DNA of 64,000 nt, from IMG/VR virus record IMGVR_UViG_3300022680_000058, positions 83,980-147,979 of that record; one strand, 5' to 3'. The notes beneath the pieces were generated by a model. That model saw nothing but the letters and a program-made list of their open reading frames with translations. It did no database searches and was not told the origin of the DNA. The translations under genes and the position numbers were made by a program. Shown piece by piece: positions 48,133-56,706 of the stretch. The DNA is from a virus. The first letter of the stretch is position 1. Every line of letters begins with the position of its first letter.

Positions 48133-48713
48133 TCTCCACCTCCGTTCCATGAACACTTCGACTCTCCGTCACTATTCTTCGTGCATTCAAATCTTGAGCA
48201 CTCTCGCTCTCTTATGATTCTTTTTACCTTCTTATCGAGGCGCAGGATCGTGGGGCGAGCCGACCAGGTGTGGCCGACCAGCAGAGACACGTCAGACGTG
48301 AGGGAATTTTGGTGTAAAGATGCTGATAGGGGTAGACAGCGCACTCGTGGGTGCGCTAGATTTCTTCTTACCATCGAAGCTCTTTCCTTCGTTGGCCAGC
48401 CTGGGCGCCCCGCCCGACCCTCTCAGCGATGATTGGAGCCATCACTTTGAGGGGGCTGGTATGTCTCGCGACCGATATTAGGGTCTATGTGAGGATCGAC
48501 TCTACAGCCGGATCGATGGCAGAGTCAAGCATCATGATCCCTGCGAGTTCACCACCAGAAAATTCATGAATCCATTAAGCGGAAAGTTTGAAACTTTCAA
48601 TCTGTAAGTTGTCGAAATCTGTACGATCTGTGAATTTGTCAGAAAAGACAAAGTTTCTTTGGTTACAACGTGTACGGGGAACCTACGAACTGCTGTGACT
48701 ATTCTCCTTCTCC
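48133..48713. other. Non-coding region upstream of Rep, candidate origin
   Basis: 580 bases without a convincing gene. It holds a hairpin AGCGCAC/GTGCGCT (48334-48353), CACGTC-A-GACGTG near 48300, GAAAGTTT-G-AAACTTTC near 48590, and the fourth CAAAG-TTT-CTTTG motif at 48649. Repeats and hairpins next to a Rep gene suit a replication origin or operator, but no nick site is identified. Short frames on both strands were judged unlikely to be genes. Confidence 0.4.
48649..48661. repeat. 13-bp inverted repeat CAAAG-TTT-CTTTG
   Basis: Fourth exact copy, in the non-coding region upstream of the Rep gene. Confidence 0.5.
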
Positions 48714-49052
48714 TCAGGTATCGTACCACCTTACCCATGTGACTCCAGACCTAGACAGCGACAGCGACACTGCTCTTGTAGCTGTTCTCGATATTGATTT
48801 TTGTGAAAGTCCGAATCTGGATGCAGCAGTCCTAGACCACGATCTAACCCTTGAACATGATCGCGACCTGAGTCTCGGCCACTTTGATTTGCTCACCGTT
48901 CTCACAAGAACCATGTGTTCAAGATTGGATGGTGAACATGAGCTCATCACTTGTAATGCCAAAATGAGGGGCGCCAAGAGATCAGGGTCCTCTCCCCCTT
49001 CAAGGAGGTGGTCCCAAGCTACTTGGATGTCTTCGGGGAGGTCAAAGATCAT
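48714..49052 (-). CDS. LPEDVQVAWD-family protein with RS-rich tail, copy B
   Basis: 112 residues. The N-terminal 33 residues (MIFDLPEDIQVAWDHLLEGG, then EDPDLLAPLILALQ) are nearly the same as in the next gene and in the partial gene at 63902. The C-terminal part is rich in Arg-Ser (RSRSCSRVRSWSR), a shorter form of the tail in copy A. Its ATG overlaps the stop of copy A by four bases. Function unknown; the acidic head plus RS tail would suit phase-separating or RNA-binding scaffolds. Confidence 0.65.
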   Translation of the reverse strand: MIFDLPEDIQVAWDHLLEGGEDPDLLAPLILALQVMSSCSPSNLEHMVLVRTVSKSKWPRLRSRSCSRVRSWSRTAASRFGLSQKSISRTATRAVSLSLSRSGVTWVRWYDT

Positions 49053-49390
49053 TGCGTTACTCCAGATCTAGACCTAGACCTAGACCCAAACCTAGACCCA
49101 AACCAAGACCTAGACCCAAACCTAGACCAAGACCTAGACCAAGACCTAGACCAAGACCTAGACCAAGACCTAGACCAAGACCCAGACTTAGACTTAGACC
49201 AAGACCTAGACCAAGACCCAGACTTAGACTTAGACTTAGACCAAGACCTAGACCTAGACCAAACTAGAAACGGAACTGATTGTCCATCTTGAACAGCTAA
49301 GATAAGAGGAACCAAGAGTTCGGGGTCTTCTCCTCCTTCAAGAAAGTAATCCCAAGCAACTTGGACGTCCTCTGGCAGATCGAGGATCAT
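49049..49390 (-). CDS. LPEDVQVAWD-family protein with long RS-repeat tail, copy A
   Basis: 113 residues from ATG 49390 (AAGGA upstream). Residues 1-34 form the shared head. Residues 45-113 are a low-complexity tail of Ser-Arg-Ser-Trp units (SRSWSRSWSRSWSR), encoded by the tandem repeat at 49064-49266. RS tails in eukaryotes bind RNA and proteins; in bacteria or phages they are rare. The repeat can slip, so tail length should vary between isolates. Confidence 0.65.
   Translation of the reverse strand: MILDLPEDVQVAWDYFLEGGEDPELLVPLILAVQDGQSVPFLVWSRSRSWSKSKSKSGSWSRSWSKSKSGSWSRSWSRSWSRSWSRSWSRFGSRSWFGSRFGSRSRSRSGVTQ
49064..49266. repeat. Tandem 6/12-bp repeat coding for RS tail
   Basis: About 200 bases of imperfect AGACCT/AGACCA units on the plus strand. 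Because the unit is a multiple of three, several frames stay open; on the minus strand it encodes Ser-Arg/Ser-Trp repeats. Confidence 0.85.
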
Positions 49391-49401
49391 CTGAATATCC
49401 T

Positions 49402-49794
49402 TTACGGTTTGGGAGGATGCTTGATGTGCCTGGAAGAGCCATGCCCACCACCACAAGTCGGGCAAGCATCTTTGGTGTCAGGCCGATCAGCGCCACAGTG
49501 GCGACACTTCACCTCATGAGAAAGAGCTGTAACGTCGAGATACTTCGGCTGCTCTCCACACTTCGGACACGCCTCATTGGTGTCCGGGCGCCGAGTATGA
49601 CAGGAGTGACACTCAATAACCCTTACCCCAATCACAGGTTCATCATGCTCAATCCGTTTGATGGAAAGAGGATTGAAGCTCCTTGCTTTGAAGAAATCCG
49701 CGATACACTCGGAGCAGAATAGCCCACCACCGAGCTTGATCATCTCCGGATCATCACCATGGACATCACAACTGTACCTGAGTTCGATTGTCAT
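49402..49794 (-). CDS. Multi-zinc-ribbon protein with internal duplication
   Basis: 130 residues from ATG 49794 (an earlier start near 49860 is possible). Five Cys-x2-Cys pairs are present. Two units, CHSCHTRRPDTNEACPKCG and CRHCGADRPDTKDACPTCG, are clear duplicates. It lies directly upstream of the RS-tailed pair; a zinc-finger gene also precedes the third copy at 63902, so the pairing may be functional. Confidence 0.65.
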   Translation of the reverse strand: MTIELRYSCDVHGDDPEMIKLGGGLFCSECIADFFKARSFNPLSIKRIEHDEPVIGVRVIECHSCHTRRPDTNEACPKCGEQPKYLDVTALSHEVKCRHCGADRPDTKDACPTCGGGHGSSRHIKHPPKP

Positions 49795-49904
49795 CTCTTG
49801 GGTACCCAGCACCTTTCCGGCGGCGAGCGTCGGCAGATCATTCCCAATCCACTTCCGCATGTGATGCAGAAGTACCAACTGGTACTACTGCGAACCTTGA
49901 TCAT

Positions 49905-50156
49905 TTACGACTTCTGTTGTTTCGCAAGTCTCCAGACACTCGGCTTTCTTCCGCGCCCTTCGACGTCGGCGAACTCGTTTGTCTCTACCAGGCCTTCGCC
50001 TTCGAGCTTTTTGAGCTGATAGAAGGTGGCCTGTCGTGTGATGTTGAGTTCTGCGGCGATTCCTACAGTGGTCATGCCGAACTCTTTCTCTCTCTTCAGG
50101 ATGCCAAGAATCTTGTTCCACTTGGCGTTTGGTCCTTTTTGAGGTCTCTTTCCCAT
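49905..50156 (-). CDS. Winged-helix transcription regulator
   Basis: 83 residues. Helix-turn-helix TTVGIAAELNITRQATFYQL, then KKLEGEGLVETNEFADVEGR wing, as in MarR/ArsR-like regulators. Basic ends. It may regulate the overlapping downstream operon. Confidence 0.7.
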   Translation of the reverse strand: MGKRPQKGPNAKWNKILGILKREKEFGMTTVGIAAELNITRQATFYQLKKLEGEGLVETNEFADVEGRGRKPSVWRLAKQQKS

Positions 50157-50168
50157 CGTTCTGTCCTT

Positions 50169-50444
50169 TCAGTTCTGACCGCCCACGAGTTTCTCTCGGA
50201 TCTCTTTCAGCGCGTCGATGACTCCATCCACAACCTCGACATCATCCATTCCGATGATGACCCCTTTTTGGTAGTAAAGGCTCTCAGCGACTGGATTGTT
50301 CTTCGTTTTGAATGCGAGGTATTCAACTCGATTATGCCCCGCCTTCGCCTCGAAGGTTGCAACATCAATATCGCTTTCCAGGAATACAAACGCTTGGCCA
50401 TCTTTGAATTCGATTGTCACGGTATCCTCTCCCTGCTTCCCCAA
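50169..50444 (-). CDS. Unknown 91-residue protein
   Basis: Beta strands in the first half (VTIEFKDGQAFVFLESDIDV) and helices in the second. Overlaps the upstream gene by 28 bases. Function unknown. Confidence 0.55.
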   Translation of the reverse strand: MGKQGEDTVTIEFKDGQAFVFLESDIDVATFEAKAGHNRVEYLAFKTKNNPVAESLYYQKGVIIGMDDVEVVDGVIDALKEIREKLVGGQN

Positions 50445-50662
50445 GCCTTGATCTCGTACTCGAAGTGGCGCTTGAGTGGTCCGCTATTTGAGACGCTACT
50501 GCTCTCGACATTGGGAGTCTCAACTCTCCAGCCTTCGGCGCCAATGCCGTTGGCCCAGCTCTCCAGCCGCTTGGTGATTTCCTCCTCAACCTCTGAGACG
50601 TACTTCCCAGCTTGGTCGAGAGTGAACGTGAGATGAAACATCTTGTGCTCGTAGGCCTTCAT
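50417..50662 (-). CDS. Unknown 81-residue protein
   Basis: A charged helix (VSEVEEEITKRLESWANGIG) followed by strands. The ATG shares a base with the preceding stop. Function unknown. Confidence 0.55.
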   Translation of the reverse strand: MKAYEHKMFHLTFTLDQAGKYVSEVEEEITKRLESWANGIGAEGWRVETPNVESSSVSNSGPLKRHFEYEIKAWGSRERIP

Positions 50663-51144
50663 CAGAACGCCACCAAACTTTCTTTGGACGCATTCTTGAG
50701 CGTCAAGCGATGAGCATCCCTGACCTTCTCTTTCAGCTCCCCATTGACGATCCAGAGTCCTTGTCGCCCTTTGGCATAGACCGGATCATCAAACGGGAGA
50801 ACATTGGCGAGAAGCCATCCATACGGCCCGGAGAACCACGGGTCATAGAGGAACTCATCTTGAGCTGTATCCTCGTGGACATAGCCTATGATCTGTGCCA
50901 CGCCGACGATACATCCTGATGGACACCACTCGTCCGCTGGCGGGTCATAGAGCCTGGCGACCCTCATCGACTCGGCGGCGCCAACGTCGTACTTCATACC
51001 AGCGTGAATCGCGATGAACTTCCCGATCACATCATTGAATGGTTTCCATGGCCTGTTCTCGATACGCTTCCCTCCATAGAAGATCGCGTGAGGCCATGGG
51101 CGCCACAACGTCAGAGCTCGAAGGACTTCTTGTTTCTTCGGCAT
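50662..51144 (-). CDS. ASCH-domain protein
   Basis: 160 residues. The start ALTLWRPWPHAIFYGGKRIE, the middle IGVAQIIGYV-like strand, and the end YGWLLANVLPF...GRQGLWIVN fit the ASCH/PUA-like fold, which binds RNA or modified nucleotides. Phage ASCH proteins are common; likely an RNA-linked accessory role. Confidence 0.7.
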   Translation of the reverse strand: MPKKQEVLRALTLWRPWPHAIFYGGKRIENRPWKPFNDVIGKFIAIHAGMKYDVGAAESMRVARLYDPPADEWCPSGCIVGVAQIIGYVHEDTAQDEFLYDPWFSGPYGWLLANVLPFDDPVYAKGRQGLWIVNGELKEKVRDAHRLTLKNASKESLVAF

Positions 51145-51155
51145 CGACTTCTCCT

Positions 51156-51620
51156 TCAGATGGTGTGCTTTTTCCCCTCAAAACTTACCCTGACTGGCGG
51201 GTTGATGCTGTCGAGGTGCTCCATGTAGGTCATCGCCGCCGGACCATCGAGGTCTCCAGCTTTCGCCATGGATGTGACCTCGATGTCACACATGAGAGCT
51301 CCACTCCTGTGATCCACAATCCACCGGCTCACACAGGCAGCATCGAATTCGAGGTCGTAGAAGCTCATCTGGCTGTTCGACTCGAATCGCTCCATCACAC
51401 ACAACTCGTACAAGAGATGGAGATCCCGTGAACTCTCGAAGAAGACCTCATAGAGTGGGACACCCACACCATTGTCCCTGGCGCAGTTCGTCTGTGTGAC
51501 CACGTCAGCCGGGAGCTTCGAGACCATGCCCTGACAGATCCATGCTCGGCGCCCAGTCAGAGGCATCGAGACCACTGGCTGGAACATGAAGAACGGCGAG
51601 ACCAAGAGCTTGAAACGCAT
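51156..51620 (-). CDS. Unknown 154-residue protein
   Basis: Alpha/beta pattern with an aromatic core (VPLYEVFFESSRDLHLLYEL). No family recognised. Same operon as the genes around it. Confidence 0.55.
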   Translation of the reverse strand: MRFKLLVSPFFMFQPVVSMPLTGRRAWICQGMVSKLPADVVTQTNCARDNGVGVPLYEVFFESSRDLHLLYELCVMERFESNSQMSFYDLEFDAACVSRWIVDHRSGALMCDIEVTSMAKAGDLDGPAAMTYMEHLDSINPPVRVSFEGKKHTI

Positions 51621-51631
51621 GACGACTCCTT

Positions 51632-52336
51632 TCAGACATCCAGCCTTTCTCTGATGATGTCAGCGAGACGACTGACGGCGGCATATGCCATGATGACGCG
51701 GTCTGACGGGACCATCCCGACGTCATAGATCCATTCCCAAGCGTCCGGCTCGATGTCAGAGTTCATGAGCCCCCTGTAGAGCGTGTCATGAACTTCTCTC
51801 CCGTCACCGTCGAGCCCGATAACATCCTCAGCGTCTCTGATAGCGGCAGTGTAGTCGTCACCAATCTCAGCCCATGTGTCCTCACCGTAGCTCTCGGGCG
51901 CCATGTCGAGCTGGAATTTGATGTCATCACGAGCAACTCGGGACACGAACTGTTTGGTACCGATACCCGTCATGCCGATGGACGCCTTCTCTTCGGCGTG
52001 GTCGAGGCTTCCGTTGGCGATCCAGAACACGAGCTGGCTGGGGACCTCCATTCCGCTGTAGTTGGCGAAGAAAACCCCGTCGATGTCCCCCCACACGGCG
52101 AGACATCGATTCGCCATGACGGCAATCTCACACCAGAGCTGCCCACTCTTGCTGCGAAGCTTCCACCACCCATGACCAAGCTCATCCATGGTGTGCTCGG
52201 CGAACAGTTTGTCTGCATCTGCAATCATCATGGTCTCCCACTCATCGGAAGACATGGGCTCCTTCGCTTTCGCCTTGATCTCCTCCATCTTGGCGCTCAT
52301 CTCATCGAGCTTTTGCTGTGTCGACTTATCGGTCAT
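51632..52336 (-). CDS. Unknown 234-residue protein
   Basis: Acidic coiled-coil N-terminus (LDEMSAKMEEIKAKAKE), then a globular part (CEIAVMANRCLAVWGDIDGV). No motif recognised. It overlaps the upstream membrane gene by 11 bases. Confidence 0.55.
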   Translation of the reverse strand: MTDKSTQQKLDEMSAKMEEIKAKAKEPMSSDEWETMMIADADKLFAEHTMDELGHGWWKLRSKSGQLWCEIAVMANRCLAVWGDIDGVFFANYSGMEVPSQLVFWIANGSLDHAEEKASIGMTGIGTKQFVSRVARDDIKFQLDMAPESYGEDTWAEIGDDYTAAIRDAEDVIGLDGDGREVHDTLYRGLMNSDIEPDAWEWIYDVGMVPSDRVIMAYAAVSRLADIIRERLDV

Positions 52337-52634
52337 CTGTGGTTACCTCCATCAAATCGGATTCCAAGTCCTGGTCTGGAACACCATCGTGATCAGATTC
52401 GAGCGGCGATGGGCCTGTGTTCTCGAACATCACCTTGAAAGTGTCAGAGAATGGTTTCTTCCCAGAAGCGATCCAGATCGGGAGGTCGAGTGGCATCAGG
52501 ACAACCAAAAGTGTCCCGAAACAGACCATGATTGCCGCCGCAATGACGCAACAGATGATAAACACAATCATCTTGATCGTGTACCACAGGCGACCCAAGA
52601 ACCCCTCTGGTTTTTTGTCAAAATCTCCGAACAT
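52326..52634 (-). CDS. Small membrane protein
   Basis: 102 residues with a long hydrophobic segment (VFIICCVIAAAIMVCFGTLL) that could span the membrane once or form a hairpin, and an acidic C-terminal tail. Function unknown. Confidence 0.6.
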   Translation of the reverse strand: MFGDFDKKPEGFLGRLWYTIKMIVFIICCVIAAAIMVCFGTLLVVLMPLDLPIWIASGKKPFSDTFKVMFENTGPSPLESDHDGVPDQDLESDLMEVTTDDR

Positions 52635-52720
52635 ACCCCATCCTCCTTGAACGGGAGCTTCCTTTTGTGTGAACAGGTTACCGTTCTATCTTGATGGTTG
52701 TTTTGAATTTGTCAAGATGT

Positions 52721-53806
52721 CTAGTCGCGGAATGTGGAGGGCATGATCGCGTCAGAGCCGGTGAAGTAGTGTTCGGGCCAGACGCCAATATGACTGGCAA
52801 GCTTTCTGGTGCGTCTCCACCGCCCGTTCATGATACTCTGGTTCCAGCGACCATAGTTCGACGTGGCGAGCATCCTGAGCAGTGTTTTGGCGAAGATACG
52901 CTCGTTGGACTTCATCCGATCTCCAGGAACGATGAACCCGGACGCTCCGATCGCATCTCTCATGACGCGGTAAGCGATACTGGGGGCATTCACAGTGTGG
53001 CTGTGAAAGACACACATGGCCAGGTCGAGCTCCAACGTGACACACTTCACAGGATTCTGACAAAGCTTCGCCCGCTCCGGAAGTTCCAGGCTCGAAATAG
53101 AGTCCCCATACACGACGTCCTGAACTGGCATCCGGCGCCGCTGCTTCCGGAAAAGAAACTTTCGCGAGGCCACCCGCTCGGCGAGGTGTTTCTTCTCGAA
53201 GAAGAGCTGTGTCTCGATGGACTTCGGATCGGCGAAGACATTGTGGAAGAGAGTCGCCCAACGCTTGGCTATGAGCCAATTCTCCGTTCTCGCTTTCACC
53301 TTGCCGTGTATTGGGGTGATTCTGTCGCGAAGAATGGCACCGTGAATGATGTCACCAGCAGAATGCTTGATTCGCTCTCCTTTGATGAAACGAGATCCAG
53401 CTTCACGCCATCGAAGGAACCCGTCCTGGGCTAGGTACCAACCCTCAACCTCGAATTGAGTGAAGAGTGCCTGAAGGTGCATCGGGGGCTCTTGAGAAAC
53501 CTCCAGCATCCTGAGGAGCCTCCCAAGACCTCCCTGGTCATCCTCAGCGTTGAAATCCTCATTGGCGAGTTCTCGTGGGTAGACCAGAATGTGCTGACCG
53601 AGTCCGGCGGACATCGCTGTTCCATCCGCCGCCATGATGGACCCGATCCGGCCACCTGTCTCGACCAAAGCTGTCAGAAAAACCGCACGGTCAAGGTGAC
53701 TCTCCTTGATGTCAAGCCCGAAACGTTTGCTGGCGATGTTGTATTCGGGACCGTAGATGACCGGCCCGGAATAGTTGCCGATGCTTTTGTGTCTCACTTG
53801 GACCAT
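52721..53806 (-). CDS. Possible lysozyme-like peptidoglycan-active protein
   Basis: 361 residues. The stretch VFLTALVETGGRIGSIMAAD, then GTAMSAGLGQHILVYP, resembles lysozyme-like or chitosanase-like proteins in which the Glu of an ETGG motif is catalytic. Basic C-terminal half (FRKQRRRMPVQD). A role in peptidoglycan cleavage, maybe at infection, is inferred. A TTGACA element (52713 region) lies after its stop, not before its start. Confidence 0.5.
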   Translation of the reverse strand: MVQVRHKSIGNYSGPVIYGPEYNIASKRFGLDIKESHLDRAVFLTALVETGGRIGSIMAADGTAMSAGLGQHILVYPRELANEDFNAEDDQGGLGRLLRMLEVSQEPPMHLQALFTQFEVEGWYLAQDGFLRWREAGSRFIKGERIKHSAGDIIHGAILRDRITPIHGKVKARTENWLIAKRWATLFHNVFADPKSIETQLFFEKKHLAERVASRKFLFRKQRRRMPVQDVVYGDSISSLELPERAKLCQNPVKCVTLELDLAMCVFHSHTVNAPSIAYRVMRDAIGASGFIVPGDRMKSNERIFAKTLLRMLATSNYGRWNQSIMNGRWRRTRKLASHIGVWPEHYFTGSDAIMPSTFRD

Positions 53807-53809
53807 GAA

Positions 53810-54082
53810 TCAACACCAATCGGCGGGGATTCCCATATCTTTCAGGAAATCGATGAAATCGTTGTATCCGTTTCCGACAAAGAGTTCTCGACCCTTGGTC
53901 CTCATATCGTCGTTGAACTTGTCCTCGTCCATCCCAGGAGCGCTGAAGTCCGGTTTCTGACCAACCCACACGAGCTGTGAGAAGTCGTTGTCCACTTCGA
54001 GCTGCCAGCCGTCGAGCTCACCGTCCTTGAACGCTTTGGCGAGCGCCGCATAAGTTGTGTACTTTCCCTTTTCTTCTTCCAT
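53810..54082 (-). CDS. Unknown 90-residue protein
   Basis: Mostly charged; pattern YAALAKAFKDGELDGWQLEV then DFIDFLKDMGIP. Follows the next gene upstream with a gap of 11 bases. Function unknown. Confidence 0.55.
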   Translation of the reverse strand: MEEEKGKYTTYAALAKAFKDGELDGWQLEVDNDFSQLVWVGQKPDFSAPGMDEDKFNDDMRTKGRELFVGNGYNDFIDFLKDMGIPADWC

Positions 54083-54093
54083 GATTTCTCCTT

Positions 54094-54384
54094 CTACTCC
54101 CTCATCTGGGGTTTGTTACCGCGACCCTCCATCGCTGCAACAGGTACAGCATTGAGGAGTCGCTTCAACCTCTTCGACACAATAAGGTCGTTGATAGGCC
54201 TACCCATATCGATACATGCCTTGATCTTCAACACGAGCGTGAGGGCTTCATTTCGATCATCCTCAAGGTCTTCGTTCGATCTGTTCTCAGCCACGAGTTT
54301 CTCATTCTGGTGCCTCAGACGCTCAATCTCAGAATCCTTCTCAGCGAGAAGCCGAGACATCCTCATCATGCCTTTGCGGCTCAT
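54094..54384 (-). CDS. Coiled-coil protein
   Basis: 96 residues with a strong heptad stretch (LLAEKDSEIERLRHQNEKLV). It overlaps the upstream gene by four bases. Function unknown. Confidence 0.6.
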   Translation of the reverse strand: MSRKGMMRMSRLLAEKDSEIERLRHQNEKLVAENRSNEDLEDDRNEALTLVLKIKACIDMGRPINDLIVSKRLKRLLNAVPVAAMEGRGNKPQMRE

Positions 54385-54746
54385 TCTGTTCCCTTTCTAG
54401 ATACTTTTCGCCCTGCCTTACCGTCCCCGCTGCCGTCGGGAAAGTGGAGCCATCCCGCCTCCTCAGCGGCTTCGAGGGTGTCAGCAATCAGACGGAGTTC
54501 ATCCGGCGTGAAATCCGAGAACCGGATCGAGTCCCCGAAGAATCCAGATTTTAAACCAGCACAGAACCGAACCTCACCAACCCCTGTGCGACCAACATAG
54601 AGCCCAGGCTTCCCACAACTCGGACACATGTTTGGCTCCCCTGACCGGTATGGAATGGTCGCGCCTTCAGAACTCACAGCGCCGCCACAATGGAGGCAAT
54701 ACAGGGTGTATCGGCTGGTTGATTTGAAATTGACGTTCGACGGCAT
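54381..54746 (-). CDS. Zinc-ribbon protein
   Basis: 121 residues with CLHC and CPSC near 17-45, then an alpha/beta domain (RFSDFTPDELRLIADTLEAA). Function unknown. Both ends overlap neighbours. Confidence 0.6.
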   Translation of the reverse strand: MPSNVNFKSTSRYTLYCLHCGGAVSSEGATIPYRSGEPNMCPSCGKPGLYVGRTGVGEVRFCAGLKSGFFGDSIRFSDFTPDELRLIADTLEAAEEAGWLHFPDGSGDGKAGRKVSRKGTE

Positions 54747-55063
54747 CAGTATTCCATCTCTCCATCGTGGCCGTGGTTCGTGACTCGTTTTTCGACAATT
54801 GCCAGTTTTGTGTCGATATCCGAGACCTTAGCTTCAAGTTCTCGGATCGCCGTCATGATGTCCGAGACAGACCACTCCTCAACCTCAGACGATTTGAGTT
54901 GTCGAACACGGACACCACTATCGAGGAGTTCTTCGAGCTGCCTGATCCGGTCACAAGCTCGACACCCAGCAGCCCAGCCAGTTCTTTTCCCGTCGGAATC
55001 GACCCCAGCCAAACGATAGGCGCCGCACTCGCACTCCATCATTTTTGTTTCCGGAGTGGTCAT
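54746..55063 (-). CDS. Cys-pair plus coiled-coil protein
   Basis: 105 residues from ATG 55063, overlapping the upstream TGA. CECG and CRAC near the N-terminus, then helices (IMTAIRELEAKVSDIDTKLA). Function unknown. Confidence 0.6.
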   Translation of the reverse strand: MTTPETKMMECECGAYRLAGVDSDGKRTGWAAGCRACDRIRQLEELLDSGVRVRQLKSSEVEEWSVSDIMTAIRELEAKVSDIDTKLAIVEKRVTNHGHDGEMEY

Positions 55064-55392
55064 CAGTCCCTGTCTCCACACAGCTCAATCTCAGTGTCCC
55101 CGTCCTCCCACGGAACGTGATCCCACGGCGAAATCGCCGGATTCAACATCTGACCATCCTCAGGGTCGTGAACCCAATGCATCGGCACACCCAGCACTGG
55201 ATGGATGACGCGGGTGAGGTCCACAACGTCAGAGAGTTTCCTTTTGACGCACTTCGTCACCCTCGACATCAAAGACGGAACGTCACTCCTGTGTGGGAGA
55301 ACAACGTCATTGACCCAGTCACCTTCAAGGACATCCGTCTCGAATGTCTCGATCCTGTCGCCCTTGTCTTTCTTGATCACATTTCCGAGCAT
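55063..55392 (-). CDS. Unknown 109-residue protein
   Basis: Charged helices followed by a Pro/Trp-rich part (VPMHWVHDPEDGQM). No family recognised. Confidence 0.55.
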   Translation of the reverse strand: MLGNVIKKDKGDRIETFETDVLEGDWVNDVVLPHRSDVPSLMSRVTKCVKRKLSDVVDLTRVIHPVLGVPMHWVHDPEDGQMLNPAISPWDHVPWEDGDTEIELCGDRD

Positions 55393-55421
55393 TTCAGTAC
55401 CCCTCTCAGTCTTGTTGCAGC

Positions 55422-56624
55422 CTACAGGTGCGGAGGCTCCTTGGCGCCGGGGAAGAGCTTCCTCCCCGTTACGTGGACCTGTTTGAGACCTTCTTTGGAG
55501 TCGGGGTCGACTGGAAGCCTGACGACCTTTCCGTCACCGTCAGGACTCTTCTCGATCTCGACGAGGTTCTCGGCTTCGAGTTCATTGACGATCTGTCCCA
55601 GGCTCTTCTCATCAAGCTGAGCCATCTCCATGAACCAGACGAGTCCTTTCGCGTCCAGTCCAGGTTTTTTGATCTGCAACTCCTGAAGGAGCTTTTTTTT
55701 CGCCATGGCGAGGTATTGAGGTGTCATCTCGATCTCTGGAGAGAGTTTCACCTCACCCTCGGGGACATTCGGTTCGAGCTCCCCGGAATACACCACAACG
55801 AATGAACCATCATCCTTCTCCTCGAAGACCAGAGCACCCATGGCGACCATATCGAAGATGATACTGGCAAGGTTTTCCGAAGCGATAACCCCAGAAGCGA
55901 GAACAAACACATCGCGTTCTGTGAGCCCACCTGGAGCGACATCCCGAGCTCTTCTGAGGAGTTCTGATTGGAATTCTCTGGTAATAATGCCAAACATAGC
56001 GTCAAGGGGCAGAGTCTCTATCTCCTGAGCCTTTTTGAAGAGCTTGCTTGCCTTCACCTGTTCCTCGAACTCGGGAGTGTCTGGCTTGTGGTGCGTGATA
56101 GTAACAGGACCACCATCACCATCATCGGTGGCATCCATCATGAGGTCGGCAGCAGACCCGACGATAACCCAAGACCTGTCACCTCGTGGCCCGAACTCAC
56201 GAAGAACTCCCTGACGCGTCAGTCGAGCGAGTCCGCTCCGGACAGTCGACGGGTTGGCGTTCGGCTTGATCTTGCGGACCTCATCGACAGCATCTTTGAA
56301 GCTGAAGGTGTCCATCACGGTATCTTTGATGAGCTGCCGAAGGACAGTGATCACTCCCCTGTCTCTCTTCTTCGGTTCTTCGGACTTCTCGCTGTCGGCG
56401 TCCCCACCGAAGATTGCTTCGAGCTCCTTGATCTGTTCATCGACTTCGCTGAGCTCGGCTTCGATGGTGACTTTCTTTTTCAGAAGTTCCTCTTTCCTCT
56501 CCCGAAGGACATTGAGGCCAGCATTCGCCTCATCGAGCCTCTCTTGCTTTCGCTGTTCCTCACGCTTTTTGAATTCCTTGAAATCGAACAACTCTTCCTC
56601 CGCTACAAAGCAAAACGTTTCCAT
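55422..56624 (-). CDS. Coiled-coil protein with winged-helix repeats
   Basis: 400 residues. The N-terminal 80 residues form a strong coiled-coil (LNVLRERKEELLKKKVTIEA). Two or more winged-helix-like segments follow (SGLARLTRQGVLREFG; VNELEAENLVEIEKSPDG). Likely a dimeric DNA-binding regulator. It heads a long minus-strand operon. The palindrome CAAACGTTTG (56640-56649) sits upstream and may be its own operator. Confidence 0.6.
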   Translation of the reverse strand: METFCFVAEEELFDFKEFKKREEQRKQERLDEANAGLNVLRERKEELLKKKVTIEAELSEVDEQIKELEAIFGGDADSEKSEEPKKRDRGVITVLRQLIKDTVMDTFSFKDAVDEVRKIKPNANPSTVRSGLARLTRQGVLREFGPRGDRSWVIVGSAADLMMDATDDGDGGPVTITHHKPDTPEFEEQVKASKLFKKAQEIETLPLDAMFGIITREFQSELLRRARDVAPGGLTERDVFVLASGVIASENLASIIFDMVAMGALVFEEKDDGSFVVVYSGELEPNVPEGEVKLSPEIEMTPQYLAMAKKKLLQELQIKKPGLDAKGLVWFMEMAQLDEKSLGQIVNELEAENLVEIEKSPDGDGKVVRLPVDPDSKEGLKQVHVTGRKLFPGAKEPPHL

Positions 56625-56706
56625 AAACCTAAATCATCACAAACGTTTGTCAAGGTATTATGACAGCCATCTCACACCTGATTACAGGGGGAAGTATTTT
56701 TTCGTC

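Noticed and set aside
48129-48374. 81-residue minus-strand frame upstream of Rep
   Set aside because: Crosses a strong hairpin and overlaps the Rep start; no Shine-Dalgarno site.
48532-48738. 68-residue minus-strand frame overlapping the RS-tailed gene
   Set aside because: Very basic, no clear start signal, and covers an inverted repeat; coding status not supported.
49064-49266. CRISPR array
   Set aside because: Short unit, no unique spacers, and it encodes a protein tail. No other CRISPR-like repeat was seen in the window.
49008-49292. Plus-strand frame with Asp-Leu/Pro-Asn repeats over the tandem repeat
   Set aside because: The minus-strand frames have a paralogous head also found at 63902 and a four-base start-stop overlap; the plus frames are open only because the repeat unit is a multiple of three.
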